A DNA stretch of 64,000 nt from Halanaeroarchaeum sulfurireducens (GTDB lineage Archaea; Halobacteriota; Halobacteria; Halobacteriales; Halobacteriaceae), in the NCBI RefSeq assembly GCF_001011115.1, contig NZ_CP008874.1:1812440-1876439 (forward strand). The letters run 5' to 3'. A program made the position numbers and the translations under genes. Below, one piece after another: positions 19,912-30,634 of the stretch; the first letter of the stretch is position 1, and the number at the start of each line of letters is the position of its first letter. The notes under the pieces are model-generated. The model searched no databases. It was given only the letters and a program-made list of their open reading frames with translations, and was not told where the DNA came from.

Positions 19912-20559
19912 ATGGACCGTGCCGAACTCGCCAGCGCCATCGACCACACCGTCCTTGGGCCGGAGACGACCCGGGAGGACGTCACCCGGGTCGTCGACGA
20001 GGCCGTCGAGTACGGGATGAACGTCTGCATTCCGCCCTGCTACGTGGCGGAGGCCCGAGAGTACGCCCCCGAGGATCTCACCGTCGCGACGGTCGTCGGC
20101 TTCCCGCACGGCCAGAACACGCCGACGACCAAGCGTACGGAGGCGACGACCGCCTGGGAAAACGGTGCCGACGAGCTGGATGTCGTCATCAACGTCGGTC
20201 GGCTCCAGGCGGGCGATACCGACGCCGTGCGCAGCGAGATCGCCGCCGTCGTCGAGGCCGTCCCGATCCCGATCAAGGTGATTATCGAGGCGCCGCTGTT
20301 GACCGACGCGAGCAAAGACACCGCCTGTGAGCTGGCCGCGGACGCGGGCGCGGACTTCGTGAAGACCGCGACCGGCTTCGCGGACGGCGGCGCGACCGTC
20401 GCCGACGTCGAACGCATGGCCGAGTACCTGCCAGTGAAAGCCAGCGGCGGGATCGGCGACTGGTCGACCGCCCGGGCCATGCTCGAGGGCGGCGCAGAGC
20501 GGCTCGGGGCCAGCAGCGGGGTCGAGATCGTCGAGGACTTCGAGCGGACGCGGAACTGA
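19912..20559 (+). CDS. deoC: Deoxyribose-phosphate aldolase
   Basis: The 215 residues form a class I aldolase cleaving 2-deoxyribose-5-phosphate to glyceraldehyde-3-phosphate and acetaldehyde. The Schiff-base Lys151 is in DFVKTATGF, Asp90 in [10 protein letters not shown], and a second Lys in VKASGGI (about 176). It is divergent from the R15P isomerase with a 97-bp shared upstream region, so deoxyribose and ribose salvage may share control. Start at ATG 19912 is the only good one. Confidence 0.92.
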   Translation: MDRAELASAIDHTVLGPETTREDVTRVVDEAVEYGMNVCIPPCYVAEAREYAPEDLTVATVVGFPHGQNTPTTKRTEATTAWENGADELDVVINVGRLQAGDTDAVRSEIAAVVEAVPIPIKVIIEAPLLTDASKDTACELAADAGADFVKTATGFADGGATVADVERMAEYLPVKASGGIGDWSTARAMLEGGAERLGASSGVEIVEDFERTRN

Positions 20560-20613
20560 CCCACCCCACCGCAATCACGCCGCTTTTGCGCGCGTATCCG
20601 GTACGTCAGGTGA

Positions 20614-21867
20614 ATGGCCCGGTACACCATCGAGACGTACGGGTGCACGGCCAATCGTGGGGAGAGCCGCGCCATCGAGCGACGGCTCCGCGACGCCGGA
20701 CACCGCCGGGTATCGGACGCCGATACCGCAGATGTAGCAATCCTCAACACGTGTACCGTGGTCGAGAAGACCGAGAACAATATGCTCCGCCGGGCGCGGG
20801 AGCTCGACGGCGAGACCGCCGATCTCGTCGTCACGGGGTGTATGGCCCTCGCCCAGGAGAGCGCGTTCGCGTCGGCCGACGTGGACGCACGGGTCCTCCA
20901 CTGGGACGAAGTGCCGGCCGCGCTCACGAACGGTGAGTGTCCGACGGCGGTCTCCGACACCGAACCGGTCCTCGACGGCGTCGTCGGCATCCTGCCCATC
21001 GCCCGGGGGTGCATGAGCGACTGCTCGTACTGCATCACCAAGTTCGCGACGGGCCGGATCGACTCGCCATCCGTCGAGAAGAACGTCGAGCGGGCCCGCG
21101 AACTCGTGGCGTCCGGGGCGCGGGAGATCCGCGTAACCGGCCAGGACACCGGCGTCTACGGCTTGGACCACGGCGAGCGGTGGCTCCCCGACCTCCTCCG
21201 CGGCATCTGCGCCATCGAGGGGGATTTCCGGGTCCGGCTCGGGATGGCCAATCCCTGGGGGATCCACGCCGTCCGGGAGGAGCTCGCTGCCGTCTTCGCG
21301 GAGTGCGAGAAGGTCTACAACTTCCTGCACGTTCCGGTGCAGTCGGGCTCGAACAGCGTCCTCCAGGCGATGCGGCGCCAACACACAGTCGAGGAGTTCC
21401 ACGAGGTGGTGTCGACCTTCGACGACCGTCTCGAGGAGTGGACACTCTCCACGGACTTCGTCGTCGGGTTCCCCACCGAGACCGACGACGACTTCCAGGC
21501 AAGCATGGACCTGCTCCGGACGGTTCGCCCGGAGAAGGTCAACGTCACGCGCTTCTCGAAGCGGCCAGGGACCGACGCCGCCAAGATGGACGGGCTCGGC
21601 GGGACGGAAAAGAAAGAACGCTCCTCGGCGATGACGGACCTGAAGATGGCGATCGTCGGGTCGGCCTACGACGATCTCGTGGGGACGACCCGCCGGGTGC
21701 TGGCCGTCGAGTCGGGGCGGCACGACTCGGTGCAGGCGTTCGACGACGCCTACCACCAGATCGTCATCCAGAACGCGGGCGAGCGCGGCATCGAGTCGGG
21801 GGATTTCCTGGACGTGACCGTGACCGAGGAACGGACCGTCTACGCGATCGGCGAGCCGGTCGGGTGA
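20614..21867 (+). CDS. tRNA methylthiotransferase (e-MtaB/CDKAL1 type)
   Basis: The 417 residues have three MTTase domains. The N-terminal UPF0004 domain has cluster cysteines in TYGCTANRG, LNTCTVVEK and TGCMALAQ. The radical SAM core has RGCMSDCSYC. A C-terminal TRAM domain ends YAIGEPVG. The family adds a methylthio group to N6-threonylcarbamoyladenosine-37 of ANN-decoding tRNAs, and the archaeal/eukaryal branch is e-MtaB/CDKAL1. The start ATG 20614 (MARYTIETYGC) gives the expected N-terminus. All six cluster cysteines are present. Confidence 0.9.
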   Translation: MARYTIETYGCTANRGESRAIERRLRDAGHRRVSDADTADVAILNTCTVVEKTENNMLRRARELDGETADLVVTGCMALAQESAFASADVDARVLHWDEVPAALTNGECPTAVSDTEPVLDGVVGILPIARGCMSDCSYCITKFATGRIDSPSVEKNVERARELVASGAREIRVTGQDTGVYGLDHGERWLPDLLRGICAIEGDFRVRLGMANPWGIHAVREELAAVFAECEKVYNFLHVPVQSGSNSVLQAMRRQHTVEEFHEVVSTFDDRLEEWTLSTDFVVGFPTETDDDFQASMDLLRTVRPEKVNVTRFSKRPGTDAAKMDGLGGTEKKERSSAMTDLKMAIVGSAYDDLVGTTRRVLAVESGRHDSVQAFDDAYHQIVIQNAGERGIESGDFLDVTVTEERTVYAIGEPVG

Positions 21868-21986
21868 CCGGACCTGGCTGGCGAACAGGCGACTGACTCC
21901 CGTGACGACGCTCGTCGCACTCCCGCTCTCGCCGCCACGCCGCTTCTCAGCGCATGGGACGGGGTGGCCGCGTGCTGGTATAAAAA

Positions 21987-22523
21987 CTACAGCGTGACCG
22001 CGCTCGTTTCGTCAGCGACCGTGGCACCGTCGAGGGCTCTGAACGCCTCGTGCAGTCGGTCGTAGGTTTCCTCGACCGCTTCGACGATGACCTTCGTTTC
22101 CGCGATGACGGGCATGAAGTTCGTATCGCCGTCCCATCGCGGAACGACGTGTGCGTGGAGGTGATCGTCGATGGATCCGCCGGCGGCTTTGCCGCCCAGG
22201 TTGAATCCGACGTTGACGCCGTCGGGGTCCAACGCGCGCTTCAGCGCCCGGATGGTCTGCTGGACGAGCGTGCTGTGCGCGAGTAGTTCCGGTTCGGAGA
22301 GGGACTCGTAGTGTCGCTCGTGTGCGTAGGGAATGACCATCGCGTGACCCGGGTTGTAGGGATAGTTGTTGAGCATCACGAAGGCGTGCTCGTTTCTGGC
22401 GACGATACGGTACTCGCGGTCGGCCGCCCGATCGGGTAACTCACAGAACACGCAGCCCGCGACGTCCTCGTTGCCGTCGCGTTCCACCCACTCGATCCGC
22501 CACGGGGCGAACACGGTATCCAT
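21987..22523 (-). CDS. HIT-family nucleotide hydrolase/transferase
   Basis: The 178 residues carry the histidine triad HLHAHVVPRW (about 121-130) and an N-terminal CVFCELP zinc-type CxxC (about 25-28). A second conserved region, NNYPYNPGHAMVIPYAH, lies before it. The layout resembles archaeal HIT proteins acting on nucleoside polyphosphates such as Ap4A. Start 22523 gives MDTVFAPWRIEWV, the family opening. It lies downstream of the map gene on the same strand... in transcription order map starts first, then HIT, with a 51-bp gap. Confidence 0.85.
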   Translation of the reverse strand: MDTVFAPWRIEWVERDGNEDVAGCVFCELPDRAADREYRIVARNEHAFVMLNNYPYNPGHAMVIPYAHERHYESLSEPELLAHSTLVQQTIRALKRALDPDGVNVGFNLGGKAAGGSIDDHLHAHVVPRWDGDTNFMPVIAETKVIVEAVEETYDRLHEAFRALDGATVADETSAVTL

Positions 22524-22574
22524 GACGTGATCTGGGGGCTGCCATCCGGTAACGTTTCCGCCTCGTCCTGGCGG

Positions 22575-23465
22575 TTACCGGGTCGTGATCTCGGCGCCGT
22601 CCTCCGTGACAATGAGCGTGTGCTCGGCCTGGCTGACGAGCGCACCGTCCCGCTCTTTGAGCACGGGGTAACTCCGGAGGACGTCGTTCATCGTCAGTCG
22701 GCGTAGCGCCATCTCCGCGCGGGAGTCGTCGAGCCAGCGTGCGGCGAACGGGAGTTCCCGGTACGTCTCCGAGACCGTCTCCATGACCTCCCGGGCCTGG
22801 CGGTTGCGGACGCTCGTCTCCGAGACGAGCGAGTAGATTTCCGTCTTGCTCCCCTCGCCGACCTTCCCACCGCCGTCCGTCACGAACGGCTCGATAGCGA
22901 CCACGTCCCCCACCGTTAGCTCCACACCGGTATCGAGACCGCGATTGGGAATGTTCGGCCCTGTGTGGGCGTCCCAGTGAGCCAGTCCGTGTCCCGTGAG
23001 GTTCACCACTGGATTGAGGTCGTAGGAGTCGATGACCGACTCGATCTCCGCCCCGACCTCCCCAGTGTGGACGCCGGGTTCGACGGCGTCAAGGGCCGCC
23101 TCGAGCGCTTCCTCGGCTGCCTCGACCATCCCGGGATTGCCGCTCAGATCGACGGTCGTCGCCGCGTCGGCGATCCAGCCGTCGACATGGACCCCGATGT
23201 CGAGACAGACCATTTCCTCGCCGAAGGCCGTCTCGTCGTCGCGGGACGGCGTCGCGTGCGAGGCCTCCGAATCGACGGAGATGTTGACCGGAAACGCCGG
23301 CCGGCCCCCGAGTTCCTCGATGCGAGACTCGGCGTACTCGGCAACGTCGAGGTGGCTCACCCCGACCTCGACGCGATCGGCGGCCTCTTCGAGAACTGTC
23401 GCGAGAATATCGCCCGCCTCGCGGTACTTCTCGTACTTCTCGGCGGACAGATCGACGTCACTCAT
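22575..23465 (-). CDS. map: Methionine aminopeptidase, type II
   Basis: The 296 residues show the pita-bread metallopeptidase. Metal ligands are in DIGVHVDGWIADAATTVD (two Asp) and GHGLAHWDAHTGPNIPN (His), with a Glu in the EPFVTDGGG region and near the C-terminal HTLIVTEDG. The type II insertion typical of archaea and eukaryotes is present. It removes the initiator Met. Start 23465 (MSDVDLSAEKYEKYREAG) is preferred over an upstream extension without family similarity. The HIT gene follows 51 bp downstream. Confidence 0.93.
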   Translation of the reverse strand: MSDVDLSAEKYEKYREAGDILATVLEEAADRVEVGVSHLDVAEYAESRIEELGGRPAFPVNISVDSEASHATPSRDDETAFGEEMVCLDIGVHVDGWIADAATTVDLSGNPGMVEAAEEALEAALDAVEPGVHTGEVGAEIESVIDSYDLNPVVNLTGHGLAHWDAHTGPNIPNRGLDTGVELTVGDVVAIEPFVTDGGGKVGEGSKTEIYSLVSETSVRNRQAREVMETVSETYRELPFAARWLDDSRAEMALRRLTMNDVLRSYPVLKERDGALVSQAEHTLIVTEDGAEITTR

Positions 23466-23678
23466 AGGCTTCACTTCTGCCGAGTGGGGGAAAGCGCTTG
23501 CGGGTCCGGACTCCGAGTTCACCGGGTGGAATCCCCGTGGTGAGACCGGTCTGTGACCGATATACCAGATCGCGACAACCGTCGAGAAAATCACCTGCAG
23601 GAGCGGCTTCGGCCTGTGTTAACGTGCCGGAAATAAACAGCAGGTTTCTTGTCTATTCCTGCAAAGGTAGTACGTGTT

Positions 23679-24947
<1,269 letters not shown>

Positions 24948-25069
24948 GCGAGTTTTCCAAGAAGGCCTCGTTGGAGCGTTCGACGGACCGGGCCCGACCG
25001 AAAATTCGGTATTTCTTCTTTCGTTCTCTGTGATCGACGAGCGGTTACTATCGGCGTGACTCGCCCGCG

Positions 25070-25408
25070 TTACTCCTCCCAGTCGGGGTTCTCGCGGGGC
25101 GGGCTGAAGATGTCCACGCCGACGACGGGTTCCTCACCACGATTCTCGAGGCCGTGCGGTTCGCCGCCAGGGATCGAGTAGGCGTCGCCCGCCTGGACGT
25201 GGATCTCCTCGCCGTCGACGAGGAAGACCGCCTCGCCGCTGGTGATATAGCCGGCCTGTTCGTGAGGATGGCTGTGCTCGGGGACCGTCGCGCCGGCCGC
25301 TATTTCGAAGTGCTGGACGTTCATCGCCTCGTCCCCGGCGAGGAGTTTGAGGTGGGCACCGGGGACCGGTTCCGCTGCTTCGACGTCGGATTCGCTGACG
25401 CGCTCCAT
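25070..25408 (-). CDS. Small single-domain cupin
   Basis: The 112 residues hold one RmlC-like cupin barrel. Motif 1, PEHSHPHEQAGYITSGEA, gives the metal-binding His and Glu residues; motif 2, PGGEPHGLENRG, gives the last His. No other domain, signal or membrane segment is seen. Start 25408 (MERVSESDVE) fits; eight more upstream codons are possible. The substrate is unknown. It is divergent from the zinc-ribbon gene at 25450, with 41 bp between them. Confidence 0.85.
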   Translation of the reverse strand: MERVSESDVEAAEPVPGAHLKLLAGDEAMNVQHFEIAAGATVPEHSHPHEQAGYITSGEAVFLVDGEEIHVQAGDAYSIPGGEPHGLENRGEEPVVGVDIFSPPRENPDWEE

Positions 25409-25449
25409 GCGCACACTCTCACACCCCACCACCTAAAGGTTCAACTGCG

Positions 25450-25992
25450 ATGGAATCCCTACTGGGTAGCGTGTACGCAGTGGTCGGTTGTTCGGACTGT
25501 GGTGCCCTCTGGGTCGTCCAGGGACGACCGGAGACGACGAGCTGTCCGCGGTGTGGGAGCCGTCACCGCTTTGGGGCCCTCGAGAAGTTCGTGACGACGG
25601 ACGACGAGGATCACGCCCGTGACGTGCGGGCGACGATGCTGGCGGACGAACGTGGCGGCGACGAGGCCGTCGAACAGCTGAAACCGTACGCCGAGATGGA
25701 ATCAGACATCGACGAGGTCGGTCCGAGCGACGAGGAGTACCTGACCGCGAGCGGCGTCGACCCCGCTGCGGTCGAGCAGGCAGGCGAGCGAACGACGAAA
25801 CAGCGACGATCGCGAAGTCAGCGCGAGGTCGTCCTCGACGCGCTGGACGACCTCGAGAATCCCGACGAAGCGGGGATCGTCGAATACGCCGCCGAGCGAG
25901 GTGTCCCGGCGGACTACGTGCGGACGGCCCTGGAGAAACTGCTGCGGAGGGGCGAGATCGCGGGTGGATCCGACGGGTATCGGTTACTGTAG
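25450..25992 (+). CDS. Zinc-ribbon plus winged-helix protein (DUF5817-like)
   Basis: The 180 residues start with a zinc ribbon (Cys14, Cys17, Cys32, Cys35: GCSDCGALW and SCPRCGSRHRFG). An acidic linker follows, then a C-terminal helical domain (about 115-178, REVVLDALDDLENP through EKLLRRGEIAGG) that looks like a winged helix. This matches haloarchaeal DUF5817. The combination suggests nucleic-acid binding, but no target is known. It converges on hmgA with 5 nt between stops. Confidence 0.75.
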   Translation: MESLLGSVYAVVGCSDCGALWVVQGRPETTSCPRCGSRHRFGALEKFVTTDDEDHARDVRATMLADERGGDEAVEQLKPYAEMESDIDEVGPSDEEYLTASGVDPAAVEQAGERTTKQRRSRSQREVVLDALDDLENPDEAGIVEYAAERGVPADYVRTALEKLLRRGEIAGGSDGYRLL

Positions 25993-25997
25993 CGGGC

Positions 25998-27209
25998 TCA
26001 CCGCCCCAGATCCTCGTGTGCGCTCGCGAGGTGGCGCGAGGCGAGCGCGGCGAGCAAGGAGAGTTCGCCGGCGAGCGCGGCTGCCGCGACGACTTCCGCC
26101 AGAGCGTCGGCGTTGCTCCCCGGCGGGTCGCCACCCCCGGCGAGGCCCAACAGGTCGAGACCGTCGGACTGGGTCGGCAGACCGGTGCCACCGCCCACGG
26201 TCCCGAGTTCCAGGCTGGCGAGGGAGACACTCGCGTAGAGTTCGTCGCGTCTGGCCTCCACGGTCGTGATGGCGTTCGCGCCCTCGACGACCTGTGCGGG
26301 GTCTTGGCCCGTCGCGAGGAACATCCCGGCGACCACGTTCGCCACGTGCGCGTTGAATCCCAGGCTTCCGGCCTTGGCGCTCCCGATGAGGTTCTTGCGC
26401 GTGTTGACCGCCGCGATGGCCTCGGGGGTCGTGTCGAACCGGTCGGCGATCACCTCGCGGGGAATTCGGGCGTCTGCGGTCACCGACCGGCCTCGACCCT
26501 CCACGGCGTTGATAGCGGCCGGCTTCTTGTCCGTACAGAGGTTGCCCGAGAGCGAGACCAGTTCCGCCGTGGTCTCGTCTTCGATCAGGTCGGCGGCCGC
26601 ACCGGTGGCGATGGTGGCCATGTTCATCCCCATCGCGTCCTTGGTGTCGTAGCTGAAGCGAACGAAGACCGAGTCGCCGACGACGTACGGACGCACCCAC
26701 TGGAGTTCGCCGTGATCGGTGGTCGTCGCGGCCGCCCTGGCGAGACGATCCTCGTTGTCACGAACCCACTCGGCCACGGCCTGTCCCTCTGCGACGTCGT
26801 GGACCTGGAAGACCGGGGCACGCGTCATCCCGTTTTTCGTGACGCGAGCGGTCACGCCACCGGCCTCGTCGAGGGCCGAACAGCCCCGGTTGATGCTGGC
26901 GACGAGGGCGCCCTCGGTGGTCGCCAGCGGGAGGTGGTACTCGCCCGCCGCCGCGGAGCCCCGGATCGAAAGCGGGCCGGCGACCCCCATCGGTATCTGG
27001 ATCGCTCCGACCATGTTCTCAACATTCGATTCGGCCGCCGCCGGGTCGACGGTGAACGCACCGACCGCCTCGAGAGAGGTACCCGTTGCCCGACGGAGGT
27101 ATTCCCGTCTGGCGGCCGTCGCCGTGGCCGGATCGGCGTGTGACTCGAGTTCGTACATCGAGAGGTCGCCGGCCTGGAGGCGATCTGCCAGGTCGTCTGC
27201 ATCGGGCAT
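25998..27209 (-). CDS. hmgA: HMG-CoA reductase (NADPH)
   Basis: The 403 residues form the class I enzyme reducing HMG-CoA to mevalonate, the committed step to archaeal isoprenoid lipids. It has the substrate-binding GMNMATIATGA region, the catalytic Lys in SGNLCTDKKPAAINA, HAHVANVVAG and the glycine-rich TVGGGTGLPTQ. The catalytic His near the C-terminus lies in SRHLASAHEDLGR. There is no membrane anchor. This is the classic target of statins in haloarchaea. Start 27209 (MPDADDLADRL) is clear. Confidence 0.95.
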   Translation of the reverse strand: MPDADDLADRLQAGDLSMYELESHADPATATAARREYLRRATGTSLEAVGAFTVDPAAAESNVENMVGAIQIPMGVAGPLSIRGSAAAGEYHLPLATTEGALVASINRGCSALDEAGGVTARVTKNGMTRAPVFQVHDVAEGQAVAEWVRDNEDRLARAAATTTDHGELQWVRPYVVGDSVFVRFSYDTKDAMGMNMATIATGAAADLIEDETTAELVSLSGNLCTDKKPAAINAVEGRGRSVTADARIPREVIADRFDTTPEAIAAVNTRKNLIGSAKAGSLGFNAHVANVVAGMFLATGQDPAQVVEGANAITTVEARRDELYASVSLASLELGTVGGGTGLPTQSDGLDLLGLAGGGDPPGSNADALAEVVAAAALAGELSLLAALASRHLASAHEDLGR

Positions 27210-27303
27210 GGGACAATGCAGACGTGCACCGTTTGTAACTGTATCTCACCCCACCATCTCACAGACCCCAACCGTTTTGCCCGCCCGCGTCGGCCTTCCG
27301 ATA

Positions 27304-28836
27304 ATGGCCCGCCCCGCAGACGTCGTCTTTACAGGCGGCGACGTACACACGCTCGCGGAACCGGACGGCGTCGAGGAAGCCGTCGCCGTCCGGAATGGTC
27401 GCGTCGCTCGCGTCGATTCCGCCTACGAGATCGATTTTTGTACCGGTGTCGAGACGACGGTCGTCGACCTCGACGGCAGCGTCCTGCTTCCGGGATTCGT
27501 CGATGCACACACCCACATGCTGACCCTCGGACAGTCCAGGGTCCACGCCGACCTCTCCGGTGCCGAGAGCCAGAAGGAGGCGCTGGATCGGCTCCGGACA
27601 GACGCGGCGCGGAATCACGACTGGGTGCTCGGATTCGGCTGGGACGAAAGCGACTGGGGCACCGATCCAGCGCCCCGTCGTGATGACCTCGATGCAATCT
27701 CCACGGACCGACCCGTCGCCGCCTTTCGTGTCGACCTTCACTCGGTGGTCCTGAACTCCGTCGCCCTCGACCGCCTTCGGGCGGACCTCCCTTCGGATGA
27801 GATCCGAACCGAGAGCGGCGAGGCGACCGGCGTGGTCGTCGAGTCGGCCGTGGACGTGGTCTCGGCGGCTATCGAACCGGGCAGAGAACGGGCAGGCACA
27901 CTCCTCCGGGCAGCGATCGACTTTGCCCACGAACACGGGGTGACGGCCGTCCACGACATGGTCCGTCAGTCGGCGGCGCCGAGGGCCTACCGCGACCTCG
28001 ACGCCGCAGACGACCTCGACCTCAGGGTTCGCATCAACTACTGGGCGGACCACCTGGATGCCATCGAAGAACTCGGCCTGCGGCCGAACCACGGCAGCGA
28101 GTTCGTCCGGACCGGCGCCATCAAGACGTTCACCGACGGCAGCATCGGGAGTCAGTCCGCGAGGGTTGCGGAGCCCTTCGCGGACGAGCCGGACGAGACG
28201 GGAACGTGGGTCGTTCCACCGGCCGAGTTCCGGACGCTCGCAGAGCGAGTCGACGACGCGGGCCTCCAGCTGGCGGCCCACGCCATCGGCGACGTGGCGA
28301 TCGACGCGGTCCTCGACGTGCTCGAGGACGTGGGGGATCCTGCCGCCCGCCACCGAATCGAGCACCTGGAACTGATCGACGAGGCCTCGATTGCCAGACT
28401 ATCGGCGGTCGACGCGGTGGCCTCCGTCCAGCCGAATTTCCACCAGTGGGCGGGCGAAGACGGGCTCTACGCCCGCCGCCTCGGTGACGAACGACGACGC
28501 CGGTCGAATCCTCTGGGCCGTTTGGCGGACGCCGACATCCCCATCGCATTCGGAAGCGACGGAATGCCGATGGACCCACTCTACGGCATCGAGCAGGCCG
28601 TGACCGCCCCGACGGCTGCCCAGCGGCTCTCCGTTACCGAGGCTCTCCGGGCGTACACCCGCGGGAGCGCGTACGCCGGGTACGACGAGAATCGGATGGG
28701 AACCGTGGAGACCGGAAACCTCGCCGATTTCGTCGTGCTCGCCGAGTCACCGTGGGAGCACCCCGAGCGCATCGCCGACATCGACGTGGTGATGACGGTC
28801 GTGGGTGGCGAGGTCGTCTACGAGAGCCGTCAGTAG
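27304..28836 (+). CDS. Amidohydrolase family 3 (YtcJ-like)
   Basis: The 510 residues have the composite beta-sandwich/TIM-barrel architecture of amidohydrolase 3. The first metal motif is in GFVDAHTHM (about 63-71). The barrel includes a KTFTDGSIGSQSA segment, HAIGDVAIDAVLD and the C-terminal Asp in AFGSDGMPMD. YtcJ-type proteins act on exocyclic amides or imidazole-like substrates; the substrate here is unknown. Start 27304 (MARPADVVFTGGDVHT) is preferred; the frame is open far upstream but antisense to hmgA. Its stop overlaps that of the convergent gpmI by 7 bp. Confidence 0.85.
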   Translation: MARPADVVFTGGDVHTLAEPDGVEEAVAVRNGRVARVDSAYEIDFCTGVETTVVDLDGSVLLPGFVDAHTHMLTLGQSRVHADLSGAESQKEALDRLRTDAARNHDWVLGFGWDESDWGTDPAPRRDDLDAISTDRPVAAFRVDLHSVVLNSVALDRLRADLPSDEIRTESGEATGVVVESAVDVVSAAIEPGRERAGTLLRAAIDFAHEHGVTAVHDMVRQSAAPRAYRDLDAADDLDLRVRINYWADHLDAIEELGLRPNHGSEFVRTGAIKTFTDGSIGSQSARVAEPFADEPDETGTWVVPPAEFRTLAERVDDAGLQLAAHAIGDVAIDAVLDVLEDVGDPAARHRIEHLELIDEASIARLSAVDAVASVQPNFHQWAGEDGLYARRLGDERRRRSNPLGRLADADIPIAFGSDGMPMDPLYGIEQAVTAPTAAQRLSVTEALRAYTRGSAYAGYDENRMGTVETGNLADFVVLAESPWEHPERIADIDVVMTVVGGEVVYESRQ

Positions 28837-30350
28837 GACTCGAGCAGCGACGTGCCGGTCATCACGTCGGGGATCGGAACGCCGATCAGCGAGAGGATCG
28901 TCGGTGCGAGGTCGGTGAGTTCGCCGCCGTCGCGGACTCTCATCCCACCGTCGGTGCCGTCCGGAGCGAGATAGATGCAGGGGACGGGATTGAACGTATG
29001 GGCAGTGTGGGGATCCTCGGGCGTCCCCATGTCGTCTGCGTTGCCGTGGTCGGCCGTAACGACGGCGTGAGCCCCGGCCGCACCGATCGAGTCGAGAAGC
29101 CTCGCCAGCTGTTCGTCCACGGCCTCGACGGCCGCGATTGCTGCCTCGTAGTCGCCGGTGTGGCCGACCATGTCAGGGTTGGCGTAGTTGAGCACCATGA
29201 CGTCCGGGTCCTCGCGCTCGATGATCGAAATGGCCGTCTCCGTCACAGCCGCTGCGCTCATCTCCGGTTGCTGATCGTAGGTGGGGACGGCGGGGCTCTC
29301 GAGGATCCGGCGGATCTCCCCCTCGAATTTGACCTCACGTCCGCCGTTGAGGAAGTAGGTGACGTGGGGGTACTTCTCGGACTCCGCGATCCGGAGTTGC
29401 GTGCGCCCCGCCTCGGCCAGCACGGATCCGAGCGTGTCGGTCGGGTCGATCGGCGGGAACGCGACGGGAAACTGGTAGGTCTGGTCGTACTCGGTCATCG
29501 TCGCCAGGTGGCTGTCCGGCGGGGTCGTCTCGAACTCCCAGTCGGGCTCGACATCCGCGAGCATCCGAACCAGCTGTCGCACCCGATCCGCCCGGAAGTT
29601 GATGAGGAAGGCGGCGTCGCCGTCCGCCAGGGCTGGCCGCTCGGCCACCAGGGTTGGCTCCACGAACTCGTCGGTGTCGCCACGGTCGTAGGAGGCCGTG
29701 ACGGCGTCGACAGCCGAGGGCGCCCGATGGTCGGCCTCGCGATTTACGATGGCGTCGTAGGCGCGCTTCGTTCGCTCCCAGTTCTCGTCGCGATCCATGG
29801 CGTAGTACCGTCCGGAAACCGTCGCGACGTGCCCGGTCCCGTGCCGTTCCGCGACCGCCGCCAGCTCCCCGAGGTACGACTCGCCGCCGGTCGGGCTGGT
29901 GTCCCGTCCGTCGGTGAACGCGTGCGTGACCGCCTCGATACCGCGTTCGGCCGCACACTCGATCAGCGCGTGAAGGTGGGCCTGATCGGAGTGGACGCCG
30001 CCGTCGCTCACGAGCCCGGCGAAGTGAACGCGGCCGCCCGCTCGTGCCGCCGCGTCGAACGCGCCCGCGACGGCCTCGTTCTGACAGAGTTCGTCGGCCG
30101 CGATGGCGTCGTTGATGCGCGTATACGGCTGTTCGACCACCCGGCCGGCCCCGATGGTGAGGTGGCCGACCTCGCTGTTTCCCATCTGGTCGTCCGGCAG
30201 ACCGACCGAGCGGCCGTCGGCCGTGAGCGTGCCAAACGCGCCGGTCGCCTTGATGCGATCGAACGTCGGCGTCGCTGCGGCAGCGATGGCGTTGCGGCCG
30301 TCGTGATTCGCGAGCCCCCAGCCGTCGAGAATGACGAGCGCCGCCTGCAT
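28830..30350 (-). CDS. gpmI: 2,3-bisphosphoglycerate-independent phosphoglycerate mutase
   Basis: The 506 residues interconvert 3- and 2-phosphoglycerate. The alkaline-phosphatase-like site is intact: Asp9 in LVILDGWG, the phosphorylated Ser59 in MGNSEVGHL, and the C-terminal metal ligands in VTADHGNADDM and DPHTAHTFNPVP. The size is that of the bacterial-type iPGM. Start 30350 (MQAALVILDGW) is certain. The last 7 bp overlap the end of the amidohydrolase gene on the opposite strand. Confidence 0.95.
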   Translation of the reverse strand: MQAALVILDGWGLANHDGRNAIAAAATPTFDRIKATGAFGTLTADGRSVGLPDDQMGNSEVGHLTIGAGRVVEQPYTRINDAIAADELCQNEAVAGAFDAAARAGGRVHFAGLVSDGGVHSDQAHLHALIECAAERGIEAVTHAFTDGRDTSPTGGESYLGELAAVAERHGTGHVATVSGRYYAMDRDENWERTKRAYDAIVNREADHRAPSAVDAVTASYDRGDTDEFVEPTLVAERPALADGDAAFLINFRADRVRQLVRMLADVEPDWEFETTPPDSHLATMTEYDQTYQFPVAFPPIDPTDTLGSVLAEAGRTQLRIAESEKYPHVTYFLNGGREVKFEGEIRRILESPAVPTYDQQPEMSAAAVTETAISIIEREDPDVMVLNYANPDMVGHTGDYEAAIAAVEAVDEQLARLLDSIGAAGAHAVVTADHGNADDMGTPEDPHTAHTFNPVPCIYLAPDGTDGGMRVRDGGELTDLAPTILSLIGVPIPDVMTGTSLLESY

Positions 30351-30634
30351 GGTCGATGCTGAGTGGGGCGGACGTAACTAGGTATCGGGTCGGCCCGAAC
30401 GACGCGGCGGATCGACCAGTATGAGTTCGTCGGGCAAACCCTCTCGGGGAGCGCTTCGAACCCCTTCGGCGTCGATGGTGTGACGGCGTCTCTCGATCGT
30501 ATACCTGCTCGCGGTGATTACCCACGGTAGCTCATCTCGAAGACGGCCTGTCCACGGTGGTCGATACTGTGAAGGATTCCCACAGACTGGGAACCGTGAT
30601 AGCGGTGAATGGTTGGACTGTATGATTCATAGCC

